Assembly (NCBI RefSeq): GCF_050916355.1
Contig: NZ_CP136946.1
Location: 1,426,001-1,490,000 of the forward strand
DNA length: 64,000 bases
Source of the DNA: Jeongeupia wiesaeckerbachi
Lineage (GTDB): Bacteria; Pseudomonadota; Gammaproteobacteria; Burkholderiales; Chitinibacteraceae
Direction: 5' to 3'
The notes beneath the pieces were generated by a model that saw nothing but the letters and a program-made list of their open reading frames with translations, was not told where the DNA came from and made no database searches. Every line of letters begins with the position of its first letter. Within the stretch, counting starts at the first letter, position 1. The position numbers and the translations under genes were made by a program. This document shows, one piece after another, positions 27,324 through 36,992 of this stretch.

Positions 27324-27395
27324 GCGTACTCCTTGCTGAAGGCCGGGCGGCCGGTATCGGGCATACTCGGCACGAGATCATGAGAGGCGCGAACG

Positions 27396-27641
27396 ATGGA
27401 TTTGTACCAGCAATTGCAGGACGTCACCGATGCGAATTCGTTTCTGGCGTTTGCCAATGCGCTGCTTGCCGATCGTCTGGCCGATCCGGCGCAGTGGCAG
27501 CACCAGACGATCGAGGATTTCCTTGGCGCGGCGCTGAACTGGGCCGAATCGACGCAGCTCGGCAAGATTCAGGGCTTGGCCGAGGTGTCGCCGTGGAAGC
27601 GCTGCGCGGTGTTCCTGTACTCCGGCAAGGTCTGCGACTAG
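27396..27641 (+). CDS. Small DUF7660-like protein
   Basis: 81 residues, acidic and helical. The W-Q-H-x-T-I-E-x-F-L-x-A-A-L-N-W and C-terminal W-K-R-x-A-V-F-L-Y-S-G-K-V pattern resembles the DUF7660 family seen near immunity-type genes, but the match is by eye. A CATACT -10-like box is at 27362-27367. Divergent from DUF938, followed by a palindromic repeat. Function unknown. Confidence 0.7.
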   Translation: MDLYQQLQDVTDANSFLAFANALLADRLADPAQWQHQTIEDFLGAALNWAESTQLGKIQGLAEVSPWKRCAVFLYSGKVCD

Positions 27642-27661
27642 CAGACGCTCGCCAGCCTGCT

Positions 27662-27800
27662 TGGAAGCCATCCCGGTAGAAGAGCGAGCCAAAGCTGTGA
27701 GATACCGCCCCGAGCGCAAACGCCCAGAAGGGCGCCCCCTTGGGGTGAACCGGGCGCCGGACGGGATCCAAATTCGCCGCCGCCCAATGCGCATGGATGC
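27662..27800 (-). repeat. MITE-like palindromic repeat, variant copy (reverse orientation)
   Basis: The reverse complement contains GCGCATTGGGCGGC, ATCCCGTCCG, GGGGCGGTAT and GCTTTGGCTCGCTCTTCTAC, parallel to the copies at 30983 and 46411. It abuts the amn stop codon. It is the most diverged long copy. Confidence 0.75.
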
Positions 27801-29294
27801 CTACTGGAACGCGACCTCGGCAAAGCTGCGCAACTTGCGGCTGTGCAACTGGTCGACGCCCTGATCGCGCAGCAACTCCATCGCGCGGATGCCGATGCGC
27901 AGGTGCTGGTCGACGCGTTCGCGGTAGAAGTGATTGGCCATGCCCGGCAGCTTGATTTCGCCGTGCAGCGGCTTGTCCGATACGCACAGCAAGGTGCCGT
28001 AGGGAACGCGGAAACGGAAGCCGTTGGCGGCGATCGTCGCGCTTTCCATGTCGAGCGCGACGGCGCGGCTCTGGCTGAAACGGCGCTGCGGCGCGTTGTC
28101 CGGCAGCAGTTCCCAGTTCCTGTTATCGGTACTGGCAACGGTGCCGGTGCGCATCACCCGCTTCAGTTCGGCGCCGTGGATCTGCGTGACGTCGGATACC
28201 GCCGCCTGCAATGCGACCTGGATTTCGGCGAGCGCCGGAATCGGCACCCACAGCGGCAGATCCTGATCGAGCACGTGGTCCTCGCGCACATAACCGTGCG
28301 CCAGCACGTAGTCGCCGAGCTGCTGCGTCTGCCGCAGGCCGGCGCAGTGGCCGAGCATGATCCATGCATGCGGGCGCAGCACGGCGATGTGGTCGGTCGC
28401 GGTCTTGGCATTGGCCGGGCCGACGCCGATGTTGACCATGGTGATGCCGCAACGGTCGTCGCGCATCAGGTGATAGGCCGGCATTTGCGGCAAGCGTGGC
28501 GGCGCCACCCCCAGTGCGTCGGCGGCTTCGGCAGCCAGCCCGGCGCGACGGGTGACGACATTGCCCGGCTCGATGAAAGCGGTGTAGGCGCTGTCCGGGT
28601 TGCGCATTTCCTCTGCACCGAGACGGATGAATTCGTCGATGTAAAACTGGTAGTTGGTGAACAGCACGAAGTTCTGGAAATGCTCGGGCTGGGTACCCGA
28701 ATAATGGCGCAGCCGGTGCAGCGAGTAGTCGACGCGCGGCGCGGTGAACAGCGACAAGGGCTGCGGATCGCCGGCGGCCGGCTCGTAGGTGCCGTTGGCG
28801 ATGCCGTCGTCCATTGCCGACAGGTCGGGCAGATCGAACACGTCGCGCATCAGCTGGCGCCGCTCCAGGGTCAGGCTGCCTTCGATATGGTCGTTTTCGG
28901 CGAACGAGAAGTGCACCGGGATCGGCTGGTTGCTGACGCCGATTTCGAGCTCGACACCGTGGTTCTGCAGCAGAAGCGTGAACTGTTCGCGATAGTAGTC
29001 GGCGAACAGGTCGGGGCGGGTCAGCGTCGTTTCATAGCGTCCTGGGCCGGCGACGAAGCCGAAACTCAGATGCAGCCCATCGACCGGATGCAGCCGCGAC
29101 ACCGTGTCGGTCTGCAGTCGCACATAGGGGTAGCAGGCGCGGACATGGCTGGGCAGCGTGTCGCCGGCGACAAAGCGCGCCATCGCGTCGCGCAGATGCG
29201 CCAGGCTGGATTCGTAGACGAGGCGAACCTGTGCCAATGCGGCATCGGCGTCGGTGTAGCGGATCGGGGCGATGAATTCGGGCTGATGGAACAT
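27801..29294 (-). CDS. amn: AMP nucleosidase
   Basis: 497 residues from the ATG at 29294 (MFHQPEFIAPIRYTD); upstream frame to 29477 is not supported. Cytosolic enzyme that splits AMP into adenine and ribose-5-phosphate. It has an N-terminal Amn-type domain (residues ~1-180) and a C-terminal nucleoside-phosphorylase fold (GITMVNIGVGPANAKTATDHIAVLRPHAWIMLGHCAGL, ALDMESATIAANGFRFRVPYGTLLCVSDKPLHGEIKLPGMAN). Length matches E. coli Amn (484). It is preceded by the ahcY terminator and followed by a palindromic repeat. Confidence 0.95.
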   Translation of the reverse strand: MFHQPEFIAPIRYTDADAALAQVRLVYESSLAHLRDAMARFVAGDTLPSHVRACYPYVRLQTDTVSRLHPVDGLHLSFGFVAGPGRYETTLTRPDLFADYYREQFTLLLQNHGVELEIGVSNQPIPVHFSFAENDHIEGSLTLERRQLMRDVFDLPDLSAMDDGIANGTYEPAAGDPQPLSLFTAPRVDYSLHRLRHYSGTQPEHFQNFVLFTNYQFYIDEFIRLGAEEMRNPDSAYTAFIEPGNVVTRRAGLAAEAADALGVAPPRLPQMPAYHLMRDDRCGITMVNIGVGPANAKTATDHIAVLRPHAWIMLGHCAGLRQTQQLGDYVLAHGYVREDHVLDQDLPLWVPIPALAEIQVALQAAVSDVTQIHGAELKRVMRTGTVASTDNRNWELLPDNAPQRRFSQSRAVALDMESATIAANGFRFRVPYGTLLCVSDKPLHGEIKLPGMANHFYRERVDQHLRIGIRAMELLRDQGVDQLHSRKLRSFAEVAFQ

Positions 29295-29385
29295 AAGCGT
29301 CGTCCGGTAGCGGGAGATATGAATTCTGATTGGGTTTACCCCGATTCTGGCACGGAGGCGTCTCATGCGTGTGACGCGGGCGCAG

Positions 29386-29409
29386 AAAAGGGGGCCGAAG
29401 CCCCCTTTT
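29386..29409 (-). terminator. Terminator of ahcY
   Basis: Minus-strand AAAAGGGGGC-TTCG-GCCCCCTTTT is a perfect 10-bp stem with a UUCG tetraloop and T-run. It separates ahcY from amn. Confidence 0.92.
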
Positions 29410-29430
29410 GCATTGCGTCCGTGCTGCCCG

Positions 29431-29473
29431 CCGCTATTGGGCGAGCGAGCCAAAGCAGCGCGCAGCCACCCAA

Positions 29474-29483
<10 letters not shown>
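29431..29483 (-). repeat. MITE-like palindromic repeat, short copy at the ahcY 3' end
   Basis: CCGCTATTGGGCGAGCGAGC at one end and CACCCAATCAATAGCGG at the other form imperfect terminal inverted repeats. The core GAGCGAGCCAAAGCAG is the family signature in reverse. Only 53 bp, so internally deleted. It overlaps the last three codons and stop of ahcY (29474-29483), so the repeat end supplies the C-terminal residues. Confidence 0.7.
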
Positions 29484-30874
<1,391 letters not shown>

Positions 30875-30946
30875 GGTGTATCGTCCTTCGTGTGGCCGGG
30901 AGGGATGCGGCTCACCCGCAATCCCCGTGCCCGGCACGGGTTGGTC

Positions 30947-31152
30947 AGGTGAGCGCCGTTGATCATTCCGAGCCTGGCCCTTGAACCTGGCCCATCAGGC
31001 GGCTGCGCCTGCGCATTTTGCTTCCGTCCGATGCTCGGAATCCTCATGGACTTCATGTCCATTCCGGTTCCTGTGCTTCGGGCGGCAACAAACCGCTTTG
31101 GCTCGCTCGCCTGCTGGGTCAGGTTCCGTGGAGGGTCGCAGCGCTCCTCGGA
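30947..31152 (-). promoter_or_regulatory. SAH riboswitch of ahcY, with a 144-bp repeat inside P2
   Basis: On the minus strand the 5' block CCGAGGAGCGCTGCGACCCT (31133-31152) and the 3' block AGGGCCAGGCTCGG...AACGGCGCTCACCT (30947-30981) match the SAH aptamer. P1 is GAGCGCT/GGCGCTC, the pseudoknot P4 is CCGAG/CTCGG, and P2 is CCCT/AGGG. Without the inserted repeat (30983-31126) the aptamer is 62 nt, the normal size. Downstream, GGTGAGC (30910-30916) can pair with GCTCACC of the P1 3' strand (30948-30954), a candidate ligand-free alternative helix. SAH riboswitches turn ahcY on. Confidence 0.9.
30983..31126 (+). repeat. MITE-like palindromic repeat, full copy inside the SAH riboswitch
   Basis: 144 bp. 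Ends GAACCTGGCCCATCAGGCGG and CGCCTGCTGGGTCAGGTTC are near-perfect terminal inverted repeats (~20 bp). The core carries CGTCCGATGCTCGG, TTCGGGCGGCAACA and GCTTTGGCTCGCTCGCC. It matches 46411-46556 throughout in the same orientation. No target-site duplication is evident. Confidence 0.88.
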
Positions 31153-31161
31153 AGGGCTTGA

Positions 31162-31190
31162 ATTCTATCGACTTTTGATGGATTCGTCAG
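31162..31190 (-). promoter_or_regulatory. Sigma-70 promoter of the ahcY riboswitch transcript
   Basis: Minus strand: -35 CTGACG (31185-31190), 17-bp spacer, -10 TAGAAT (31162-31167). The predicted start near 31155 lies just before the aptamer. The -35 overlaps the paeA stop codon. Confidence 0.75.
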
Positions 31191-32521
31191 CCGGCACTAC
31201 TTGCGCTTGCGGCCGTTCCACCCAGCGGCAGCCGCGTCACCAGCACCTGGTCGATCCGGTAATGGTCGATGTCGACGACCTCGAAACGATAGCCTTGGCA
31301 GTCGATCGCCTCGGCCTTCTTCGGGATCTTCTTCAGCAGATACATCAGGAGGCCGGCGACCGTTTCGTAGTTGCCCTCGTCGGGCAGCTCGTCGATCTCG
31401 AGCACCGCCTTGAGGTCGGTGATCGGCGTGACGCCGTCGACCAGCCACGAGGTCTCGTCGCGGCGGACGATCTGGTCTTGCTGCGAGAGGTCGGTGACGC
31501 TGCCGATCAGGTGGCGGATCACGTCGTTGAGCGTGAAGATGCCGACGACCAGCGCGTATTCGTTGATGACGACGGCGAAGTCCTCGTGCGTTTCCTTGAA
31601 GCGGTCGAGCGCTTCGGACAGCGAGATCGTGTCAGGCACCAAGAGCACGCTCTTGACCGCGACCTGGCGCAAGCCGGCCTGCAGCGCCTCGGGCGCGCTT
31701 TTCAGCACGTGCTGCAGCAAATCCTTGGCGTCGACATAGGCGTAGACGCTGTCGATGCCGTCCTTGCACAAGAGGAATTTGGCGTGCGGCTCGTCGGTGA
31801 TCTTCTGGCGGATCACGTCGTTGCTGTCGGTGTCGGTGAAGAAAATTACCAGCTCGCGCGAGGTCATCACCGAGGTGACGTAACGCTCGCCCATGTCGAA
31901 CATGTTCTCGATGAAGGTGTGTTCCTTGCGCAGCAAGGTGCCGGCCTCGGCGCCGGCATCGACCAGCGCGACGATTTCGTCCGAGGTGATCGATTCAACC
32001 CGCTGCGTCGGCACCTTGAAGACGCGGAAGATCAGGTTGGCGACGCCGTCGAACAGCCACACCAGCGGCCGCAGCAGCATGGTGCAGACCATCATCGGCT
32101 TGACGATGCGCACCGCCATCTGTTCGGGCTTGAGCATGCCGAGGCGTTTGGGGATCAGGTCGGCGAACTGGATGAAGAGTCCGGTGGTGATCAGGAAGGA
32201 CAGCAGGAAGGACAGCGTCGAGGCCAACTGCGCCTCGATTTTCAGCCGGGCGAACCAGTCGGTGAGATAGGGCGTGAACGTCGCATCGCCGACGATACCG
32301 CCGAGAATCGCCACCGCGTTGACGCCGACCTGGACCACGGTGAAGAAATCACCGGGCTTTTCCTGCAGCGCAATCACCAGCGGCGCATTGGCCTCGCCTT
32401 CGTCGGCCATCATCTGCAGCCGGAACTTGCGCGCGGCGGCGAGCGAAATCTCCGAAATCGAGAAAAAGGCACTGAAGCCGAGTAGGGCCAGTAGGGTGAA
32501 AAGACCTGTGGTCAGGCTCAT
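31187..32521 (-). CDS. paeA: PaeA/YtfL-like CNNM-CBS membrane protein (HlyC/CorC family)
   Basis: 444 residues. An N-terminal CNNM (DUF21) domain with about four helices starts LLGFSAFFSISEISLAAARKFRLQ and includes FFTVVQVGVNAVAILGGIVGDA. Two CBS domains (residues ~205-330) and a C-terminal CorC/HlyC transporter-associated domain follow (VDGVTPITDLKAVLEIDELPDEGNYETVAG). The N-terminus and length strongly resemble E. coli YtfL/PaeA, linked to tolerance of cadaverine and putrescine; other members move Mg or Co. The name is by similarity. Same strand as ahcY, but ahcY has its own promoter at the paeA stop. Confidence 0.88.
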   Translation of the reverse strand: MSLTTGLFTLLALLGFSAFFSISEISLAAARKFRLQMMADEGEANAPLVIALQEKPGDFFTVVQVGVNAVAILGGIVGDATFTPYLTDWFARLKIEAQLASTLSFLLSFLITTGLFIQFADLIPKRLGMLKPEQMAVRIVKPMMVCTMLLRPLVWLFDGVANLIFRVFKVPTQRVESITSDEIVALVDAGAEAGTLLRKEHTFIENMFDMGERYVTSVMTSRELVIFFTDTDSNDVIRQKITDEPHAKFLLCKDGIDSVYAYVDAKDLLQHVLKSAPEALQAGLRQVAVKSVLLVPDTISLSEALDRFKETHEDFAVVINEYALVVGIFTLNDVIRHLIGSVTDLSQQDQIVRRDETSWLVDGVTPITDLKAVLEIDELPDEGNYETVAGLLMYLLKKIPKKAEAIDCQGYRFEVVDIDHYRIDQVLVTRLPLGGTAASASSAG

Positions 32522-32725
32522 CTTGGGATTCCTGTTGTCCCGGCGCTTGCAGTGCCGGCGGCTTCATTGTGGCGGTTTCGACAGCAAACCGCAGCTTTCA
32601 CTCCAGCTTATCGACGGCCGCGGCCAAGGTATACCATGTGGAAGTTCACCGGTAATTTGCACGTAAAGCCTTGTTGTCCATGGGCTATCCTGAAATTTCA
32701 ACCCAAAAAGCAAGGAGGCAGGACC

Positions 32726-33334
32726 ATGGTATGCAAGTGGTTGTTCCCCATCGCGCTGGTTGGCGCGCTTGCAGCGCAACCGGTGCTGGCCGAAGCGGTC
32801 AGCGATCAGGCCAAGCCGGAAGCCGATGCCAAATCGCCGTCGGCGCAACGCGCCAAGATCCGCCAGATCGCAAGCGATACCTTGGCCGACGTCTACCAGG
32901 CCCACCCCGAGGCACAGGCTACGGTCGCCAAATCGGCCGGCTATGCGGTGTTCGATACCGGCGGCGCAATGATCCTGTTTGCCGGTGCGGGTGGTGGCAG
33001 CGGCGTGGCCGTCAGCCTGCCATCGAAGAAGGAAACCTTCATGGGCGTCGCGCAGGCCAAGGCTGGCCTGGGCCTAGGGATCAAGAATTCCCGCCTGGTG
33101 CTGGTGTTCATGAGCCAGAAGGCGTTCAACAAGTTCATTACCTCGGGCTGGGCGTTCAGCGGCGATGCCACCGCCGCCGCCAAGGCCAACGACAAGGGCG
33201 TCGGCCTGACCGGCGCCAGCATGATCGCGGCCGATGTCTACGCCTACCAGTTCACCGAGAACGGCCTGACGGCCGAAGCGACGGTGGCCGGTAGCAAGTA
33301 CTACGTCGACAAGAAGCTCAATACGGGCAAATAA
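32726..33334 (+). CDS. SYLF-domain (Ysc84-like) exported lipid-binding protein
   Basis: 202 residues from the ATG at 32726 behind a strong AAGGAGG site. The signal peptide ends near VLAEA (residues 18-22). The SYLF/Ysc84 domain fills the rest: SAGYAVFDTGGAMILFAGAGGGSGVAV, GVAQAKAGLGLGIKNSRLVLVFMSQKAFNKF. Bacterial members are periplasmic and bind phospholipids; eukaryotic ones bind actin and phosphoinositides. Single gene with a stem-loop after it. Confidence 0.88.
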   Translation: MVCKWLFPIALVGALAAQPVLAEAVSDQAKPEADAKSPSAQRAKIRQIASDTLADVYQAHPEAQATVAKSAGYAVFDTGGAMILFAGAGGGSGVAVSLPSKKETFMGVAQAKAGLGLGIKNSRLVLVFMSQKAFNKFITSGWAFSGDATAAAKANDKGVGLTGASMIAADVYAYQFTENGLTAEATVAGSKYYVDKKLNTGK

Positions 33335-33344
33335 GCGCCCGGAC

Positions 33345-33379
33345 ACTGGCGCCAGGGCCGCAGCGCGGATGGCGCCAGT
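33345..33379. terminator. Stem-loop between convergent SYLF and rhodanese genes
   Basis: ACTGGCGCCA and TGGCGCCAGT are perfect 10-bp arms with a 15-base loop. There is no T-run of note, so termination strength is uncertain. Confidence 0.55.
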
Positions 33380-33394
33380 TGTCTGAACGGGGTA

Positions 33395-33730
33395 TCAGTA
33401 GCGCGGGCACGCCGGGTCGACGTCGTCGGCCCAGGCGGCCATGCCGCCATCGAGATTGATCAGCTGGCCAAAGCCGTTGCGCTCCAGAAAGCCGGCGACC
33501 TGATAGCTGCGCATGCCGTGATGGCAGATCACCACGGTCGGCGCGTCCGGGTCGAGTTCGAGCTGGCGCGACGGAATCTCACCCATCGGAATATGTTTGA
33601 ACTCGGCGCTGGCGTCGGCCAGGCTGCAGGTGGCGATTTCCCAGCCTTCGCGCACGTCAAGCAGTACCGGCTTGGCACGCGCGTCGTCGGCCAGCCATTC
33701 GGCGAGTTGGGTCGGGGAGAGATGTTGCAT
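33395..33730 (-). CDS. Single-domain rhodanese
   Basis: 111 residues from the ATG at 33730 (MQHLSPTQLAEWL). Cytosolic sulfurtransferase-type domain with LLDVREGWE (residues 23-31) and the active-site loop CHHGMRS with Cys69. Ends NLDGGMAAWADDVDPACPRY. The CHHGxRS loop and length are typical of small proteobacterial rhodaneses, which accept and pass persulfide sulfur. Single gene; the acceptor is unknown. Confidence 0.92.
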   Translation of the reverse strand: MQHLSPTQLAEWLADDARAKPVLLDVREGWEIATCSLADASAEFKHIPMGEIPSRQLELDPDAPTVVICHHGMRSYQVAGFLERNGFGQLINLDGGMAAWADDVDPACPRY

Positions 33731-33809
33731 GGTCTTGGCCTGAAAACGGATGGATGCTGGCGATTGTGCCACCGGCTTGCCGTCTGGCAACAGCCTGTTT
33801 CAGTCGAGC

Positions 33810-35402
33810 TTAGCCGAGCAGCCGCTCCGCCGCCTGCCACCCCCACCACGCCGCCTCTTCGAAGATCGAATAAGCCGACAGATCGCTGTGCGCGAACAGC
33901 AGCTTGCCGTCGGCCTCGGCGAGTGCGCGCGTGCCGGTGTTGCCGAGGAAGCCGGGTCGCGGCGACGGCATCGCGTGGCCGCGCAGCGTGATCTCGACCG
34001 CGCTGGTATTGCGCGTCAGCCGCCAGCCATAGACCTCGGCCAGATCGCTCGCCGCCAGTGCATACAGCTCATCAGCGCCGGCACTCGCCAGCCAGCGGCG
34101 CACCTCGAGCGGCTTGCCGTGCGAGAGCGCATGGTAGGCGCTGAACACCGTGCGCTCGGGCCGTGCGGCGCGGATCTGCTGGTGCGTCGCGACGACGTAG
34201 CCGAGCCCCTTGCCCTGATACACCACGTTGTCCCACGCCAGCGCCTCGCCGGTCTTCTCGGCAGGAAAGTGGTCCATGGCGAAATTGGCGACCAGCCACG
34301 GTGCATGCTCGGGCGTGTGGATTGCCGGGTCAAAACCGTAGGCGCCGATGTTTTCGACCACATGCGCGGCGACCATCAGCGGCATCGCGATCACCGCACG
34401 TTTGGCATGGATGCGGACCAACCGGCCGTTCTGCAATACCAGCGCCTCGACGCCGTCACGGCGTTCGACCACGCGCACGACGCTGCCGGCCAGCGTGCGT
34501 TGCGGCGTGATCGCCTTGAGCTGGTGCCGCGCCGGCGTGTTCAGCCCGTCGGCCCAGGTCAGCACCGCGTCGCTGCCGCCGTTGCTTGCCCTGCCGTTGC
34601 GGCTGGCGAAGTAGTGCAGCCCGGCCCACGCCGACGTGTGGGCCAGATCGGTGCCGAAATCGTCGCGGCAGCAGTATTCCAGATACCACAGCAGGCTGGG
34701 CGCGGTGTAGCCGTGGCGGGCCAGCCAGTGCGCGAAGCTCTCGCGATCCAGCGCGCGCCATTCGGCATCGGTTGAGGACAGCGCCAGCGGGATTTCGAAC
34801 AGCCGCAGCCCGTCGCTGCCGCGGCGGGTTTTCAGCGATTCGGTGTAGCCGTAGAAGCGCTGCTGCTCGGCGATCTCAAACGCCGGCACGCCGTGATGCG
34901 GCTGCACGCCGTCCTGCCAGCGGCCGTTGATCCACAGCCGCGATTCGGGTGCATGCACCAGCGCGGATTCGTCGTACTCGGGCGCGGCGGCGAAGGCGTC
35001 GTCGGCGAGTTTCATCTCGGCCAGCAGCGTACGGACGGGGGTCGATGCCTGGGTCGGCAGCGGCAGATAGTGCGCGCCGGTCGGGCACGGTACGTCGCCG
35101 ATCCGGCTGGCGGCGGCATTGCCGAACGGCTCGGGGCCGGTGACGAGGACGAAGTGGTCGAAGCCTTCGCGCGCCAAGCGCCAGCCGGCGGTCAGGCCGG
35201 CAATGCCGCTGCCGAGGATCGCCACGTCGGTATGGATCTCGCCGCTGACGGCTAGACCGGTGGTCGCGCGGTGGTCGCGCAGCGCATGGCCGATGTCCAT
35301 GCCGGGGCGGGCAAGGCGGATTTCGGGGCCCCAACGGCAGCCGGGCAAGGTCGAGGCGAGCCCGGCGGCGACGCCGGCCTGCAGGAACGCGCGCCGTTTC
35401 AA
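33810..35402 (-). CDS. Tat-exported FAD/NAD(P)-binding oxidoreductase, possible lipoprotein
   Basis: 530 residues if started at TTG 35402, preceded by GATGAGG within the end of the upstream gene; no better start exists, as ATG 35489 lies 80 bases inside that gene. The N-terminus LKRRAFLQAGVAAG is a twin-arginine signal and LPGC a possible lipobox. FAD-binding VAILGSGIAGLTAGWRLAREG is near residues 60-80; amine-oxidase-like. LVWYLEYCCRDDFG and SVVRVVERRDGVEALVLQNG follow. It is directly downstream of the spermidine-synthase-like gene (8-bp gap), so oxidation of a polyamine or a related product in the envelope is plausible but unproven. Confidence 0.8.
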   Translation of the reverse strand: MKRRAFLQAGVAAGLASTLPGCRWGPEIRLARPGMDIGHALRDHRATTGLAVSGEIHTDVAILGSGIAGLTAGWRLAREGFDHFVLVTGPEPFGNAAASRIGDVPCPTGAHYLPLPTQASTPVRTLLAEMKLADDAFAAAPEYDESALVHAPESRLWINGRWQDGVQPHHGVPAFEIAEQQRFYGYTESLKTRRGSDGLRLFEIPLALSSTDAEWRALDRESFAHWLARHGYTAPSLLWYLEYCCRDDFGTDLAHTSAWAGLHYFASRNGRASNGGSDAVLTWADGLNTPARHQLKAITPQRTLAGSVVRVVERRDGVEALVLQNGRLVRIHAKRAVIAMPLMVAAHVVENIGAYGFDPAIHTPEHAPWLVANFAMDHFPAEKTGEALAWDNVVYQGKGLGYVVATHQQIRAARPERTVFSAYHALSHGKPLEVRRWLASAGADELYALAASDLAEVYGWRLTRNTSAVEITLRGHAMPSPRPGFLGNTGTRALAEADGKLLFAHSDLSAYSIFEEAAWWGWQAAERLLG

Positions 35403-35409
35403 TCCGGCC

Positions 35410-36921
35410 TCATCGCTGTACGTTGCGCCAGTCCTGCTCGAAATAATGCACGAGCGACTGGGTGTTGAGCCGGTTCGGTTCGACCGCAAGCGGCTGCATG
35501 TCCGGCGGGAAATCGAACATCAGCCTGATTGCCGCCGGGTTCAGATAGCGCGTCGGCACCGGAATGCGCTCGGGCGGCGCGTAGCCGGGCTGCGCGCCGG
35601 CGATGATGAAGCCCCACTCACCGAACGACGGCACATAGGTGTGATAGGGCCAGGTATGAAAGCCGACCTCGCGCAGCGTCGCGTTGATGCTCCAGAAACT
35701 GCGCGGCGCGAAGTACGGCGACGTCGACTGGACGACGACCAGCCCGTGCTCGGCGACGTGGCGTTTGAGCAGCCGATACATCGGCACCGAATACAGTTTG
35801 CCGAGCGCGAAATTCGATGGGTCGGGGAAGTCGACGATCACCGCGTCGTAGACCTGATCGTGGTTTTCCAGCCAGCGGCCGGCGTCGTCGTTGATCACGT
35901 GGACGCGCTTGTCCTTGAGCGCGCCGTGGTTCAGCGCGGTCAGCGCCGGCGCGGTGGCGAACAGCGTCGTCATCGCCGGATCGAGATCGACGAGGGTGAT
36001 GGCCTCGACCTGCGGGTATTTGAGCAGCTCGCGCGCGGCCAGCCCGTCGCCGCCGCCGAGCACCAGCACGCGTCTGGCCCACGGTAGCGTCGCCATGACC
36101 GGATGCACCAGCGCTTCGTGGTAGCGGAACTCGTCGCGGCTGGAAAACTGCAGATTGCCGTTGATATGCAGCCGCAGATCGTCGTGCCAGCGGGTGATCA
36201 CCAGCCGCTGATAGGGCGTGGTTTCGGCGTGGATGATTTCGTCGCCGAACAGGCTTTTTTCCGACCATTGCACCAGCCGGTCGGCCACGGCGAAACCGGC
36301 GATCAGCAGCGCCAGTACGACGAGCGCGCGGCTCATCTGCGCCCGCAAGCCCGGCAGCTCGCGCCGGAACGCGTAGGCGGTCCAGATCGCCACGCCGACG
36401 TTGCAGATGCCGAACAAGAGGCCGGTGCGCGCGAGCCCGAGCTTGGGCGCCAGCACCAGCGGAAACAGCAGGGACACCGCCAAGGCGCCCAGGTAATCGA
36501 AGGTCAGCACCCGGCTCACCAGCTCGCGGAACTCGGCCTGGCGCTGGTTCAGCACGCGCATCACCAGCGGGATTTCCATGCCGACCAGCGTGCCGATGAT
36601 CAGCACCAGCGCGTACAGCACGGTGCGGAACGGCGCAGCCAGCCAGCTGAACACCAGAAACAGCAGCAAGGCCGCGACGCCGCCGATCAGGCCGACCAGA
36701 AGCTCGATATCGATGAAGCGCGCCAGACTGTCCTCGTCCTTCACATACTGGGAGAGGTGGGAGCCGATGCCCATCGCGAACAGATAGGCGCCGATGATCG
36801 ATGAAAACTGCAGGATCGAATCGCCGAGCAGATAGCTCGCCAGCGCGCCGGCGATCAGCTCGTAGGCCAGACCGCACGAGGCAACGACAAAAACCGAAAG
36901 AATGAGCAGGCGATCCAACAC
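35410..36921 (-). CDS. Membrane-fused spermidine synthase-like protein
   Basis: 503 residues, about 200 more than cytosolic SpeE. The first ~205 residues hold seven membrane helices (LLILSVFVVASCGLAYELIAGAL onward). The C-terminal ~290 residues are an aminopropyltransferase-type Rossmann domain with VLGGGDGLAARELLKYP, ITLVDLDPAM and YDAVIVDFPDPSNFALGKLYS, and a partial gate region SPYFAPRSFW. The start is GTG at 36921, no strong ribosome site. It is divergent from the DUF350 operon that ends with speD, which would supply decarboxylated SAM. Product (spermidine or other aminopropylated compound) is unproven. Confidence 0.87.
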   Translation of the reverse strand: MLDRLLILSVFVVASCGLAYELIAGALASYLLGDSILQFSSIIGAYLFAMGIGSHLSQYVKDEDSLARFIDIELLVGLIGGVAALLLFLVFSWLAAPFRTVLYALVLIIGTLVGMEIPLVMRVLNQRQAEFRELVSRVLTFDYLGALAVSLLFPLVLAPKLGLARTGLLFGICNVGVAIWTAYAFRRELPGLRAQMSRALVVLALLIAGFAVADRLVQWSEKSLFGDEIIHAETTPYQRLVITRWHDDLRLHINGNLQFSSRDEFRYHEALVHPVMATLPWARRVLVLGGGDGLAARELLKYPQVEAITLVDLDPAMTTLFATAPALTALNHGALKDKRVHVINDDAGRWLENHDQVYDAVIVDFPDPSNFALGKLYSVPMYRLLKRHVAEHGLVVVQSTSPYFAPRSFWSINATLREVGFHTWPYHTYVPSFGEWGFIIAGAQPGYAPPERIPVPTRYLNPAAIRLMFDFPPDMQPLAVEPNRLNTQSLVHYFEQDWRNVQR

Positions 36922-36992
36922 GGCACCGGAGATGATGAATAACAGCTTTTATTTGGCGTAAACTTCACGCCTGTTTCAGCAAGGATGCGCGC

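Noticed and set aside
30983..31126. Target-site duplication around the repeat in the riboswitch
   Set aside because: CCTGGCCC occurs twice near the left junction (30973-30980 and 30986-30993), but no matching direct repeat flanks the right end, so it is not a clear duplication.
30959..31178. Plus-strand open frames across the ahcY leader and similar ones at 46413-46640 and 27661-27864
   Set aside because: They are translations of the palindromic repeat family, with no ribosome sites, and repeat the same peptide words; not genes.
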